Of a stretch of 64,000 bases of DNA, positions 1-10,547 are shown piece by piece; the first letter of the stretch is position 1, and each line of letters starts with the position of its first letter. The stretch is from Sphaerolaimus hirsutus (Eukaryota > Nematoda > Chromadorea > Monhysterida > Sphaerolaimidae). The DNA lies in the NCBI GenBank assembly GCA_964036195.1, contig OZ038453.1:7641469-7705468 (forward strand). Reading direction: 5' to 3'. Below the pieces are notes generated by a model. That model saw nothing but the letters and a program-made list of their open reading frames with translations, searched no databases and was not told the origin of the DNA. Position numbers and translations under genes: made by a program.

Positions 1-286
1 GATAGATAGCTGGAAATGTTTCTGGCGGGAGCAGGGGTCTCCAAGATTTTGGCGTTCGCGGGGGCTGGATAGATAGCAAATCACTCCTCCGGAGGGATAG
101 ATAACTGAAAAAATTTTCTGGGGGGGGGGGCTTGGGGGGGGGGGCTCGCGGGGGCAAAATATATAGGCTTTTTCAGTGCATAGAAGGCCAAAAGGGGAAA
201 TAATTGCTAATAATCGGTTAAAAGTGGTCACAAGTAGGTTTAAAATGGCTAAAAACAGGCATATAACCATGCATATAGCCGGAGAG

Positions 287-2073
287 TAGGGTGTCAAATT
301 TCCGTTTCCGCCTTTCCACAGGAAAATTTTTTACCTTTCCGTTTTCCGGCAGCCGAAAAATGTTTACCTTTCCGTTTCCGTTTTACCAGGCCATTTTTCC
401 ATTTTCTGGCTCGATTTTCAGTTTTCTGGCATTTTTCCATTGTTTTTCCAATCTGTATTTATCTTCAATTGGCTCATCCCATTTTGTTGTTTTTGTCTCT
501 TGGAGCAGCATTGACAACTGGGATTTCAGGGTCAGTGAAACAGGTGCTGTGAACCCAATTGGGTCATATGCTGACACCAATAATTTATTCAAGTTTCATC
601 TGGTTGGTGTTGTGATGCTATCAATTTGCAATTTTGGTGTTGATATTGCCAGCATGTCCGTTCAGTGATTTTATTTCATGCCCATTACTGCGACAATTTT
701 ATTCACCTTTGGACTCCTGTCATTTTCTGCTATTTCATTCATGACTGATCTGGAGTTTGACAGCCATTCCCTCATGTTCATAGAACATTGGTTAAATAAA
801 GCTTTGACTTTGTAATATAGTTCTAAAGCTTCAACTTCATTTGTGACACTCATGATGAAGTTATCAATGTAAATGTTGTTTATTATCATCGCCAACTGGT
901 TTCGTTCCCCTTCATTTTTGTCATATTCATTCATGTTGTTTATTGTCACATTTAAATGGTATTTTATGACTGCTCCCAAAATTGCTGGGCTGCAGACAAG
1001 TCCAAACAGTACGCGTTTAAAATGAAGTACTATTAAGTTATTTTCAGTTACTGGTTTTGAGGCATCTTTCAGCCAAAAAAATCGTGTGTAGTCTCTAGCT
1101 TGGTCATGCAATCCTATTTGCAAAAATGCCTTTTCAATATCGGCAATTAATGCTAGATTGCCTGCCCTGAACCTCAGGAGTAGGCCCAGTGCTAATGGTG
1201 TTTTAATTGGTCCTCTAAAAAGGCACTCGTTGAAACTGGGCCTACCTGCCGACCCATTGTACACGATTCTGCATGATGTCGATTTGCCCGGCGTGATTAC
1301 TGGCTGGTGTGGCAGGTAATGAATCCCCTTGTTGTCTGTTTTGTCGTCACAGATCTCAATTATTCCCTTTTCTAGTTGGTTGTCCAAAACTTTCTGGTAT
1401 TGTTCGAATAAGTTTGGATCTTTGTTGAATCTTTTTATCAGTGATTTTAACTGCACCAAGGCTTCTGCTTTTCCCGTGGGCAGGTCACTGATACTCTCTT
1501 TATACGACCAGTCAATAAAGTATCGTTTGTTGTTGTTGTTGAATTTTATGCTATTTATTATCATCTCCTCTGCAATGTTGTCATCAATTGCATAGGGGTC
1601 ATCAGTGATTCCCACTGCTTCTAGACTGTGAAATTGTTGTAGTGTTTCCTTTCATATGGCCACTATGGCTACTTTTTGATGATTTTTTGTTGGTTCACTT
1701 AAGCTTGAACTACAAGTGAAGTTACAGGCATGATCCATAGTTGCAGAATGTACAGCTACCACAATCAAAGCCAAACAGGCAAACCTGCATGCAGGTTTTC
1801 CTTCTGCAAATTTGTCTATTACCGTGCTAATTTCACTTTATTTTTTTCTGTTTCCGTGAAAATTTTGCTTTCCGTTTTCCGGCATTTCATTTTTCCGTTT
1901 CCGTTTTCCGGCTGACAATTTTTTTTTACCTTTCCGTTTTCTGCCGAGTGAAATTTTTTTACCTTTCTGTTTTCCGGCAGAAATTTTTTTTTTACCTTTC
2001 CGTTTTCCATAAAGTGAAAAAAATTTACCTTTCCGTTTTCCGTTTTCCGTAAAAACATTTTTTTGACACCCTA
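287..2073. mobile_element. Family C TIR element carrying BEL/Pao sequence
   Basis: The termini are TAGGGTGTCAAA and TTTGACACCCTA, flanked by an exact 8-bp TSD CCGGAGAG (279-286 and 2074-2081). Subterminal regions on both sides are arrays of TTTCCGTTTTCC, probably transposase-binding repeats. The interior contains a decayed minus-strand BEL/Pao reverse transcriptase (separate entry). A second copy of parts of this interior lies at 35197-36030, so some of the internal sequence predates the transposition of at least one copy. Confidence 0.85.
440..1615 (-). pseudogene. BEL/Pao pol fragment (RT, start of RNase H connection)
   Basis: The translation from 1615 down to 671 (314 residues) is open and contains Pao-type RT landmarks: LPHQPVITPGK, the first catalytic block IADIEKAFLQI, and a YIDN box in place of the usual YVDD. 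After an in-frame stop following VMGMK, homology resumes around 592-440 with YDPIGFTAPVSL and WDEP, typical of the RT to RNase H connection in BEL/Pao. Gag, protease, RNase H core and integrase are absent, so it cannot be functional. It is not a copy of the intact BEL/Pao element at 9211-21747, whose residues differ widely here. It sits wholly inside the family C element at 287-2073. Confidence 0.8.
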
Positions 2074-2332
2074 CCGGAGAGCACAATTTTGAAGGTGAAA
2101 AACTATAAAAAGGTGTGAAAATTGGCGATTTTGAGCGAAAATTGAGGCAAAATTTCTCAAAAACCACTCCAGATAGATAGATAGCTGAGCGATTTGGGGG
2201 GGGGGGGTCTTTGGGGGTAGTAGCCAAAAAATTTGCCTCGGGATAGATAGATAGCTGAGCGGCCTCCGGGATGGATAGATAGCTGGCGGATTTGGGGGGG
2301 GGGCAGCCCCCCCCCCCCCTAGGAGACCCCTG

Positions 2333-3181
2333 GGCGGGAGGGTTTGGGGGGGGGGGGGGGGTTCGCGGGGGGTTCAATATATATATAAGCTTTTTCGGGG
2401 TGTAGAAGGAACAAAAGGGAGAAAAATCGCTAAAAGTAGGTGAAAAATGGCTTAAAAAAAGTATATAAGCACATATATAGCCAAAATAGCCGAAAACAGG
2501 CAATAATGAGTAAATGAACATGTACTAACGATTTTCGAGGTAAAAATCTATAAAAATGCATGAAAAGTAGCAATTTTGGGCAACAATTTGGGCAAAATTT
2601 CTCAAAAATCGCTCCCGATAGGTAGATAGCTGGGCGATGGGGGGGGGGGGGTTGGGGATAGCAGCCAAAAAATTTGCCTCCGGGATAGATAGATAGCTGG
2701 GCGGTTTGGGGGGAACCCCCTCCCCCCCCCCAAGGAGACCAAGGATTTTGGGCTACTATCCCCCCCCAAATCGTCCAACTGTCTACCTATCTGGAGCGAT
2801 TTATGAGAAACACGACCCCAATTTTCGCTCAAAATCGCAATTTTTCTTATCCCTATCTTTCATACTATTTTATAGATTTTTCACCTCCAAAATCACTAGT
2901 TCATGCGTCTAACTGCCTATTTTAGTAGTGAATGTGCTTATATACCCATTTTTCACCTACGTTAGCGATTTTTTTCTCTTTGCTTCCTTCTATGCCTATA
3001 TATTGACCCCCCCAGAAAAATTTTCAGCATTCTATCCCTCCGGAGGAGCGATTTGCTATCTATCCATTTCTATTCCCCCCCCGGAGGGTCGAAATCTAGA
3101 AGACCCTTGCCCACCCCCAATTCCTTTACAGCTATCTATCCCGGAGGCCACTTAGGAGGGTCAAAATATGGGAGACCCCTG
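2333..3181. mobile_element. Two older family A fragments in inverted order
   Basis: From 2341 to about 2740 the sequence continues the outer family A copy that starts at position 1. From about 2745 to 3181 a second copy runs in the opposite sense and ends GGGAGACCCCTG at 3181. Both hold G or C homopolymer runs, GATAGATAGC or its complement, and the CTCCGGAGG motif. I see no coding potential. TSDs for these older copies could not be found. Confidence 0.6.
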
Positions 3182-3264
3182 ACTCAAAAGCGTTTAAAAC
3201 AGATTCAAGAGTATCACAACTTTTGATAGTGTACTAGTGTGCTTGGCCGCAATATATTCAGTGT

Positions 3265-3677
3265 CAGGGACGTATCCCATGATTTTTGAGCGGGGGGGGG
3301 GCTGCTTGTTTACGGAGGCCGGCGAACGGGGGGGCTCAGCCCCCCCCCCCCCCTCAAATTTTTGCTTCAGAGTGGCGGAATGGCGCCATTAGTAGACGCC
3401 ACGCCATGGCGCCAGCGCCATGGAACGCTGTATATGTATGTAAATATACATACGAAAAGAGCAAAAGGCACAACATTGAGTGTATTTATTACGATATGCG
3501 GCCACATGGAGCAAATCTGATGATAATATGTCTGGTGAAAAATGCGGGCTTGCGCGCAAAAATTTTTACGCTGACGTCGAAAAAGTCGCATTTTGCGGTC
3601 ACTTTCTGGTCTCACCCCGGGAAGGGGGGGGCTGCAGCCCCCCCCCCCCCGCCCCCCCGCCCCTGGATACGGCCCTG
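3265..3677. mobile_element. Family B TIR element (413 bp)
   Basis: Starts CAGGGACGTATCC and ends GGATACGGCCCTG, with an exact 8-bp TSD TTCAGTGT (3257-3264 and 3678-3685). The core carries GGCGCCA palindromes flanked by long G and C runs, as in the other family B copies. Non-coding. Confidence 0.85.
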
Positions 3678-3903
3678 TTCAGTGTGACCGACCTAACTTT
3701 CATTTGATTGAAGTACCATAGTTGTTCAAACGTATTTACGTTTACTCGAAAATCATGTATACTGGAGTTTTGCGTAAATACGTTTACGTTTTCTCCTTAA
3801 AAAATACCGCTACCCACTTACTCGCGTACTAAAAGGGACAAGAAAACGTACAGAAGTAGAGTACAGAAAACGTAATTTCGAAAAATTTATTGGATGCATA
3901 TTG

Positions 3904-4248
3904 TTGCACGGCACACTCAAATTTTCAGTTGCAGTTCGAACACTTTTTCAATAGCGGAATTCAAAAGGGCGGAATTAAAATCGGGGGTGGAATCCAAAAA
4001 CGTCCGAACTGCCCTCGATTTCAATTCTGCACATGAAACGTTCGAACACTTTGACGATGGCGGAATGGCCTCGAATTGTGCAGGGGCAGAATTAATTCGG
4101 AAAGGGCGGAAAGCGCAAAGCGTTTGCACAATGTCCGCACTCTTTTATGCATGGCGGAATTGCCTCGAATTGTGCACGGGCCGAATTAATTCGGAAAGCG
4201 CAAAGCGTTTGAACAATGTCCGCACTCTTTTGAGTGTGTGGTGCGCCA
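3904..4248. repeat. MITE with GTTCGAAC/GGCGGAATT motifs
   Basis: Left end TGCACGGCACACTCAAA and right end TTTGAGTGTGTGGTGCGCCA are imperfect inverted repeats. The interior repeats GTTCGAACACTTT and GGCGGAATT several times. A related right end occurs at about 4699-4719 and a related element at 50064-50301. Non-coding. Confidence 0.6.
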
Positions 4249-4264
4249 TCTAGGCAAGAAAACA

Positions 4265-4517
4265 TTGGGACACTTTCTAGAGGGTGGAATTCAGTTTAAG
4301 TTTACACAAATATGCCACACGGTGAACTTCAATATCTTTAAAACAAGTGGATATTACTAAAAAAATTCTCTATTCATTTTTGAAGACAAAGCCTAGATCT
4401 ACCTATAAAAATTTTTTCACAAATATATTTGGCAAGATAAGTGTGATGTGTTTCTCACAACAACCTTCTCTAATGGGTGGAATTGAAAGTCAAGGGCGGA
4501 ATTGAAAGTGTCCCAAT
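4265..4517. repeat. Short MITE, TIR ATTGGGACACTTTC
   Basis: ATTGGGACACTTTC at the left is matched by GAAAGTGTCCCAAT at the right (14 bp perfect inverted repeat). Both ends also carry GGTGGAATT or GGCGGAATTGAAAG. Non-coding, nested in the family G element. Confidence 0.6.
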
Positions 4518-5009
4518 CATTTTGAAACTTGCTGCGTGGAAATGTTATGACACGCAAATCAGCGAAAAGTGTACGAATTCGTCCGGACTCCGTTCAAATG
4601 TCCAAAAAATGCCGTAAAAATCCTTTAAAAAATCGTTCGAACTGCACTTGGAGTTCCGCCTTGGCGGAACTCAAAAACGTTCGAACTGCACTTGAAAATT
4701 TTGAGTGTGCGGTGCGCCAACGAGCAAAAACTATCGAACTGAATTGGCTGTAAAAATTGCAGCGGAAATGATCGAAGTACAGAAAAACAGAAAAACTGAG
4801 TACAGAAAAACTAAAGTAATTTTTTTACTTTTCCACTGCGTAAAAGACGAGTAAACATAAATACCAGTATTTTTACTCGGGGAAACGTAAAAAAGGATTT
4901 TTTCGATTTTGAACCTAAGGAGGCGTAAAATTGAATGAAAGTGAAAGCGATACCCATTGTTTTCCCTACCCATCGAAACTTTCATCACTTTCGCTGCTAT
5001 TATTCCTAC

Positions 5010-5452
5010 CAGGGACGTAGCCAGGATTTTTGAGCGGGGGGGGGGGCGGATTGTATACGGAGCCCGGCGAACGGGGGGGGGCGGCGCCCCCCCCCCTAAA
5101 ATTTTACCCCTGTAGTAGGGGAATGGCGCCATGGCGCTGGCGCCATTCGTAGGCGCCACGCCATGGCGCCACTGGCGTTAGTATTGGCGCCAAAACACCA
5201 GTATACGTCTGTTTTTTACAGGCATATAGAGAGACATGGGCAGGAATTGGTTCCATTTTCACTGGCTTTCAGGCCGCAGAGACCAGTCAGCCGAAAATAC
5301 ATGTTGTGAACGGAAAATGCGCGCTTGCGCGCAAAATTTTTTCAAACTGTTGACAAAATCGTCCTCTGGAAGTGTCATTTCTGGATATTTTTTGGTCCGG
5401 CCGGGGAAGGGGGGGGGCGGCCGCCCCCCCCGCCCCCCTGGCTACGTCCTTG
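5010..5452. mobile_element. Family B TIR element (443 bp)
   Basis: CAGGGACGTAGCCAGGATTT at the left and CTGGCTACGTCCTTG at the right. Flanks ATTCCTAC (5002-5009) and TTTCCTAC (5453-5460) match at 7 of 8, an eroded TSD. The core has GGCGCCATGGCGC palindromes. Nested in the family G element. Confidence 0.8.
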
Positions 5453-5645
5453 TTTCCTACCGTTTCAATTTGTTTCAGTGGTTTATATTTTATGCACCTG
5501 TAAAAATCTGTATTTCACAATCTTTTTTTTGCGGGAGGAAAAGTAAAGGTATTTACGCAGTACTTGAGTATACCTATTCATCGAGTAAATGTAAATACGC
5601 TTTAATAACTACGCAGTACTTTTAACAACTCTGTAAAGTACTCAC

Positions 5646-5874
5646 GCGGGTTCCCTGTCCGTGTAGTATTGGCTCATCAACTGCGGCGTTATGTCGTGAT
5701 ATTTGACAATGTAAAGTGCATCGTCCACTTTTGTCATTTTCATATCGCCATAATTCGGATAAAGAAGGTGAAAAAGTCGATACAGCCAATGATTGAGCAA
5801 TGGTAGAATGTAGGTTGAATAGTAAACTGCGTTCGCCGCCAGCCGCGCCATAATGCCAAACTGGTTTTCTTGTG
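5646..5874 (-). CDS. Probable internal exon of an unidentified host gene
   Basis: On the minus strand an acceptor CATTCTCAG precedes 5874 and a strong donor GTGAGT follows 5646. Between them 229 nt are open in one frame (phase 1 entry, phase 2 exit). The peptide starts QENQFGIMARLAAN, contains a hydrophobic stretch YYSTYILPLLNHWLYRLFHLL, and ends SQYYTDREP. Balanced amino-acid use and two good splice sites suggest a real exon. I do not recognise the family. A family G transposon lies just inside the downstream intron. Possible upstream coding sequence (about 5913-6106, minus) is open but has no convincing splice sites. Confidence 0.45.
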
Positions 5875-7396
5875 CTGAGAATGTTATGTGGCACTCTATC
5901 ATGACGTCATCATTAATAAAACAAAATAATTCCAGCAAAAAGAAAAAACATTCCGGGGAAAAAACATTCCCCGTTTGTACGCGACTCCGCCTTTTTCTTT
6001 TTGTGGAAGTGCAAACATAAGTAGTCGGCTCGCGCGTTATCGACCGAGACATAAATAAATTTGGGCGCATACTTTTCGGTCCGCCGAGTACACTGACTAA
6101 ATTCAAACATAAATTTTTAGAAATACCGTATTACCTCGAAATACCCCCATGGGGGTTTATTATTATGCCAGCAAAATTTGAGGGGGTTTAATTCGAGGGT
6201 GGCTTATTCGAGGAGGGGGGTTATTATTCCGTCAGAAATTTTTGTAAGTATCGTAGTAAATAGTAGGCATTTGCGTACCCAAAACAGGTAATAAATGCGT
6301 CCAAACAGGAAATATTTAGATATGAAAATGTAGATAGCTACACAAACTAGTCTTATGAATGGCCCCGGTGCCTTTACATCACTAGTGATATGCTCCTGTA
6401 GTATGAAATATCCAACCAATGTACTTACACATGTAAACTTGGATATATTGTTTTTCTGTTGTTCAGCCGATTATTACCCGATACCTGGTTATTTTATTAC
6501 CCGGAACCAAAATTTTGATCATTTTAGAACCGAAAGAACCGAACCGGAACCGAGTTAAAGAACTGAACCGAGAACCGGAACCGAAAATTTTCAGGAACCG
6601 AGAACCGATACCCGAACCGAAATCATTTGGAACTGAGAACCAAGAACCGGAACCGAAAATTTTGAAATTCCCAACCCTATTCAAAAGTAAACACTGCTAT
6701 TCTCATTCACCAGTAATTACAAATAACACTGTTTGCACTGTTAAAAAAATGCATGTTGAGTTTTCACAACGTGCCAGCATGTTGACAATATTCCTTAGCT
6801 CAATAGCAGTTTTTGCAATGCATGAAGCAGTTTTCCACTTTGTCTGTCATTATGGAAACAGTATGCATACACATTGTGAAAACTGGCGACACATGGCAAC
6901 AGGTGGCGACAGGTGGCGACAAGAAATGTCGCCACACGTGTCGGCAGTTTTCCCAATATGCAAGCCACTGTGGAAAACTGTCGCCATGGCGACCAAAATG
7001 GTGTCAAAATGTCGCCATTTTTGTCGCCATATCAGTGAGTTTTCACACGGGTGGCCACTTTGAAAAAGTATCTTTAAACGAGACATGAATGGACCAGAGA
7101 TGTGAAATTTGGAGGTCTTATGCAGAATTTTTTCCTCTATTTTGTGTAGAGAGATGGGCACTTAACGATATGTATTTAATGAGTAATAATTTTTTCAAAT
7201 TTTTGAGTTTTCACATGGTTTTCATGGTGACAACCATGGCGACAGTAAAGAAATAGTAGTTAAGCACAAATAACGTCATGTTAGGAAAACTCAACTGAAC
7301 TTTGACATGATATTTTTGGCATTTTTTGTAAAAATCATACATTTCAGACAGTGGCACACGTTACTACAACTTCAAAGGATATTATTCATTGATACT
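5875..7396. other. Intergenic or intronic stretch with degenerate repeats
   Basis: About 6127-6240 is a fragment of an element with TACCGTATTACCTCGAA and GGGGGTTTATTATT motifs; related pieces occur near 37647, 45193 and 61230. About 6480-6680 is an array of GAACCG units ending in CCCAACCCTA, perhaps the end of another TIR element. About 6890-7050 repeats GTGGCGACA and GTCGCCATGGCGAC. I see no convincing gene. Confidence 0.5.
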
Positions 7397-7669
7397 TAGG
7401 GTGTCAACAAAAACTTTTTGGTGGAAAACGGGAATGAAAATTGAAAAATTTGCTGTAATTATGCTGGAAATACAAAAATTTACAAAATTGAGAACTTGCA
7501 TGCATGTTTACCAGTTTCACTGAAACAGAAATACTTGAGAAAGAGAAAATTGAGCTGGAAAATGAATTTTTTTTTTGAAAAGCAGACAAGTGAGCCAGAA
7601 AATGGTAGCGGAAATGGAAAAAAATTGCCTGTGGAAAGCATAAATGGAAAATGGAAAGTTGACACCCTA
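7397..7669. mobile_element. Family C TIR element (short copy)
   Basis: Starts TAGGGTGTCAACA and ends GTTGACACCCTA, with GGAAAATG-type repeats inside like the other family C copies. No clean 8-bp TSD is visible. Non-coding. Confidence 0.6.
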
Positions 7670-7869
7670 GTTTTGACACCTTGCATGACACTTGCCATTT
7701 TACATGGTGATTTTACACAGTTTGTGACTGCCATCAGATGGGGAATGAGAAAGCACCGCTGCGCGCTCCAGATGAACAAACAATTTGCGACCGCACAGTT
7801 TGTTTTGTTTTTGTTTTACATTTATCACTGTTTTGACATGTTGTTATTACAAAGAATGTATGCTAAATA

Positions 7870-8034
7870 ATGCAGTTGGACTGGAGGGATGTGTATGACA
7901 GGCTGGATAACGTGCAACATGGTGATCAACAACGCGAGTGTGACCACAGGGTTGAGAGAGAAACTGAAGGAGTGGATGAAGACTCCAGAGGGGGTTCTGC
8001 CGTGGATAAATTGGCAGAATTGTTGAATTTTTAA
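7870..8034 (+). CDS. Small ORF, 54 residues, unknown
   Basis: ATG at 7870 opens a 55-codon frame ending TAA, rich in charged residues (starts MQLDWRDVYDRLDN, ends DKLAELLNF). An AATAAA lies about 220 bp downstream near 8253. The hydrophilic composition and aliphatic C-terminus look more protein-like than the AT-rich surroundings, but there is no homology I recognise. It may be an exon or chance. Confidence 0.25.
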   Translation: MQLDWRDVYDRLDNVQHGDQQRECDHRVERETEGVDEDSRGGSAVDKLAELLNF

Positions 8035-9210
8035 AAATTTTATGACAGGTTTTGATTGTTCATGTGTGCTGCATGAATTGGTAATAAGTGAAAAACTAAA
8101 TGAAAATTTTACTACCAAGTGTAAATTATTTTTCACCTTCTGCATGCAAAATGGGAAAACTAAATATTTTAGCTTTTCAACTATACAATTAGTTGAGTTC
8201 GTGATTAATGCTTGATTTGGATGTCATGTGTTCCCACATATTTTTGTCTTTCAATAAAAGTCTAATGAGCACTCAGGGTAAAAAATTCGATTTTTAAGAC
8301 ATGTTTTAGTAAAAGAAATTAAAAAAAAATTTTTTTCGTTTTTTTATGGTGTAGATATATCACTTTTTTTTGACGATATACTGAATACATGCTGTGCCTC
8401 GTGTGAAAAAATTGCAGCTGATTGCCAAGTGATTCAAATTTTATTGATTTTTTTATGTCATATATGTTAAATTCATTCATTTTTCAAACTGTGGTAATGA
8501 CAGTGTGTGATTAGTATCAAATAAAAGAGAAAAAAAAACTGTATGTGGCTCTAAATTTACAAGTATTACAAAGTAACCAATGATTTTATAAAAATTATTA
8601 TATTCATGATTTTCAAAAATTATTTAAAAAAGAACAAAAGTAACTGGAAGCACAAAAATGTACATATATATACAGTTTCACATAGTGTATAACATGCAAC
8701 ATAAATAACGTTCCGGAAATTAATTTTTTAATGGTGCAAAACTCATTAAACTTTCACCATTTTTTCACAGTTTTCCCAAATGGGTGTCACAAAGGGATCA
8801 TCATAAAAAAATTGCAAATGGCGGCCTCTTGCATCTGTTGCCTACACAATGGGAAAACTAAATTGAGTTTTCCCATGAAAGTCACGCGGAAAACTAGTGT
8901 GTGTAGGCCCATTAGTGTTGAAACAACACAAAAGTGTCCATTTTTTGAAATTCAATTGGATGCTGCACTTGTGTGGGACAGTAACATTTTAATAAATTTT
9001 AAACTTTGCACCCCACACTGTGGTGAGTTGCCAAAAACCGCCTGGCCAGTGTATAGTAGGGGAGGGGTGTTGGCGACACATCCCCAAAATTTTTAGATCT
9101 ATACCCCTCCCACAGCTGGAGATACGGGACCCGCAATGTAAGAAATCAACCGGGGGCTGGACCTGTGCGGGACAGTGAAAACGCTGCAAATTTTTTTCAC
9201 GTATATGGCG
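8035..9210. other. AT-rich non-coding stretch left of the BEL/Pao element
   Basis: Mostly poly-A/T-rich sequence. Around 8790-8920 the words GGGAAAACT and AGTTTTCCC recur in both orientations, suggesting a degenerate inverted-repeat element. 9100-9210 directly abuts the BEL/Pao LTR and resembles nothing else in the window. No gene seen. Confidence 0.4.
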
Positions 9211-10479
9211 TGTGATGAAGCCACCGAAGTCAGCGTCTTCTACCACCGAATCCAGCAGCTCCAAGACCGTAGTGAGAAACGGCCTTTAGAGTGGTTGATT
9301 TCCCATTGTAGCCGAACGTCCACTTGTCGACAGCCAAGTTGAGTTTATTTCGTGGTTGCGTGTTGAAAGGGGTTCAAATTGTTTCAGGTACTTTATTTGA
9401 TCAGATACAGCCACATATAAAAGCGCAAAGCCTAGCGAGCTTCCTAGTCAAAGTTTCTATCGCTAGCTTATTTTCGTTCAGAAGCTTGGGGTCCGCAGAC
9501 TGAAGTAAAAACTCTCAAAGTAGCTAAGACACGGAAATCACATATAGAAAAACAGCTACAGTAATTTCCTAATACAAATGCACAAATAAGACATAAATGC
9601 AACAAATAAACACATCTAGCCGAAACAGTTGCCTTATACTGCGCGTGCATACATTCAAATAATTATGGTAAAGAAATACCAGGTACAAATTGGGCTAATG
9701 GAAAAACTATTAATCTTGAGGCGCGAAGTCGGCAAACTCGGCCGATTTACTAATTTGCTTCAATTTGTCAGAAAACATTGACGCACATTGGAACTAATAA
9801 ATTAGGGTTTGAAACTGTAAATAGTAGTGCAAATGTTCCTAATGACGTAAATAGAATAAGGTATATTCAACATGATAATAATAATCACTTCCTGGAAACG
9901 TATGTTGAATAGTCTAGCAAATTGGGACTTATTTGAGGTAAATGGGTATTGTAATTGAGCAGAGTTTATAATATATTCAATTGAGCAAGGTATTATAATT
10001 ATTAAGTAAATATAAATAGTTGTGAACAGGGTTATGACAATTATACCTATGCGAAGGGCTTTGTAAAGTAAATGCTAGTTGCACGCAGGGCACCATTTCT
10101 CTATTAGGACGCTGGCCTAGATAATTACGCAGCACGTAAATATTTACAAGATTTGACTTTTGTAAACTGCAAGTAAACTATGCAAATGTATGTATAATCA
10201 TGATCAGAAAATTACGGCGAGTTGAATGAGCCTAATTTTATATTAATACACCTAATAATAACATATTTGACCTTTTAACCTAAACATTCCACATAAACCT
10301 ATCAATAACTTATAGAGCACTTTCCTAATCGAATATTCTCCATGGGTAAATAATATAGTGCAGGAAATACAATTTGATATTTTGCGTGGTAAATAAATAT
10401 AGTGCATGAAAAGTAAAATAGTGCAAATAAGTAAATGTGCGAATATGAGCCTAATTATCAATTCTCTGTATTTCTTTAT
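9211..10479 (-). repeat. BEL/Pao 3' LTR
   Basis: Identical in length to the right repeat (1269 bp) and nearly identical in sequence. On the minus strand the LTR ends in ...CACA at 9211 and contains AATAAA at 9397-9392, a possible polyadenylation signal. On the plus strand it holds TATAAAAG at 9416-9423. The other boundary, where homology stops, is at 10479; the adjoining minus-strand AAAATGGATGG is the best polypurine-tract candidate. Confidence 0.9.
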
Positions 10480-10547
10480 CCATCCATTTTGCCACGGTCA
10501 GCACACTCCGGGCGGAAGAGTTGCTGCACCCCGTTGTTGCAGCAACG

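Larger units (their letters stand above)
32..2332. mobile_element. Family A TIR element (hAT-like MITE), interrupted
   Basis: It begins CAGGGGTCTCC and ends GAGACCCCTG. The flanking 8 bp GGCGGGAG are present at 24-31 and again at 2333-2340, an exact target-site duplication. The body has the GATAGATAGC motifs and long G runs seen in every family A copy. It encodes nothing. Its apparent 2.3-kb length comes from a family C element inserted at 287-2073; without that it would be about 0.5 kb like its relatives. The sequence outside its TSD (1-31 and 2341 onward) is itself an older family A copy, so this is an insertion of A into A. The hAT assignment is inferred from the TSD length and CAGGG terminus. 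Confidence 0.85.
3717..5633. mobile_element. Family G TIR element containing nested elements
   Basis: The left end CATAGTTGTTCAAACGTA and right end TACTTTTAACAACTCTG are imperfect inverted repeats. Flanking octamers TGAAGTAC (3709-3716) and TAAAGTAC (5634-5641) match at 7 of 8 positions and are read as a TSD. The ends are rich in TTTACG/CGTAAA motifs. Inside lie a MITE at 3904-4248, another at 4265-4517 and a family B copy at 5010-5452, so this host element is older than them. No transposase ORF is visible. Confidence 0.65.
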
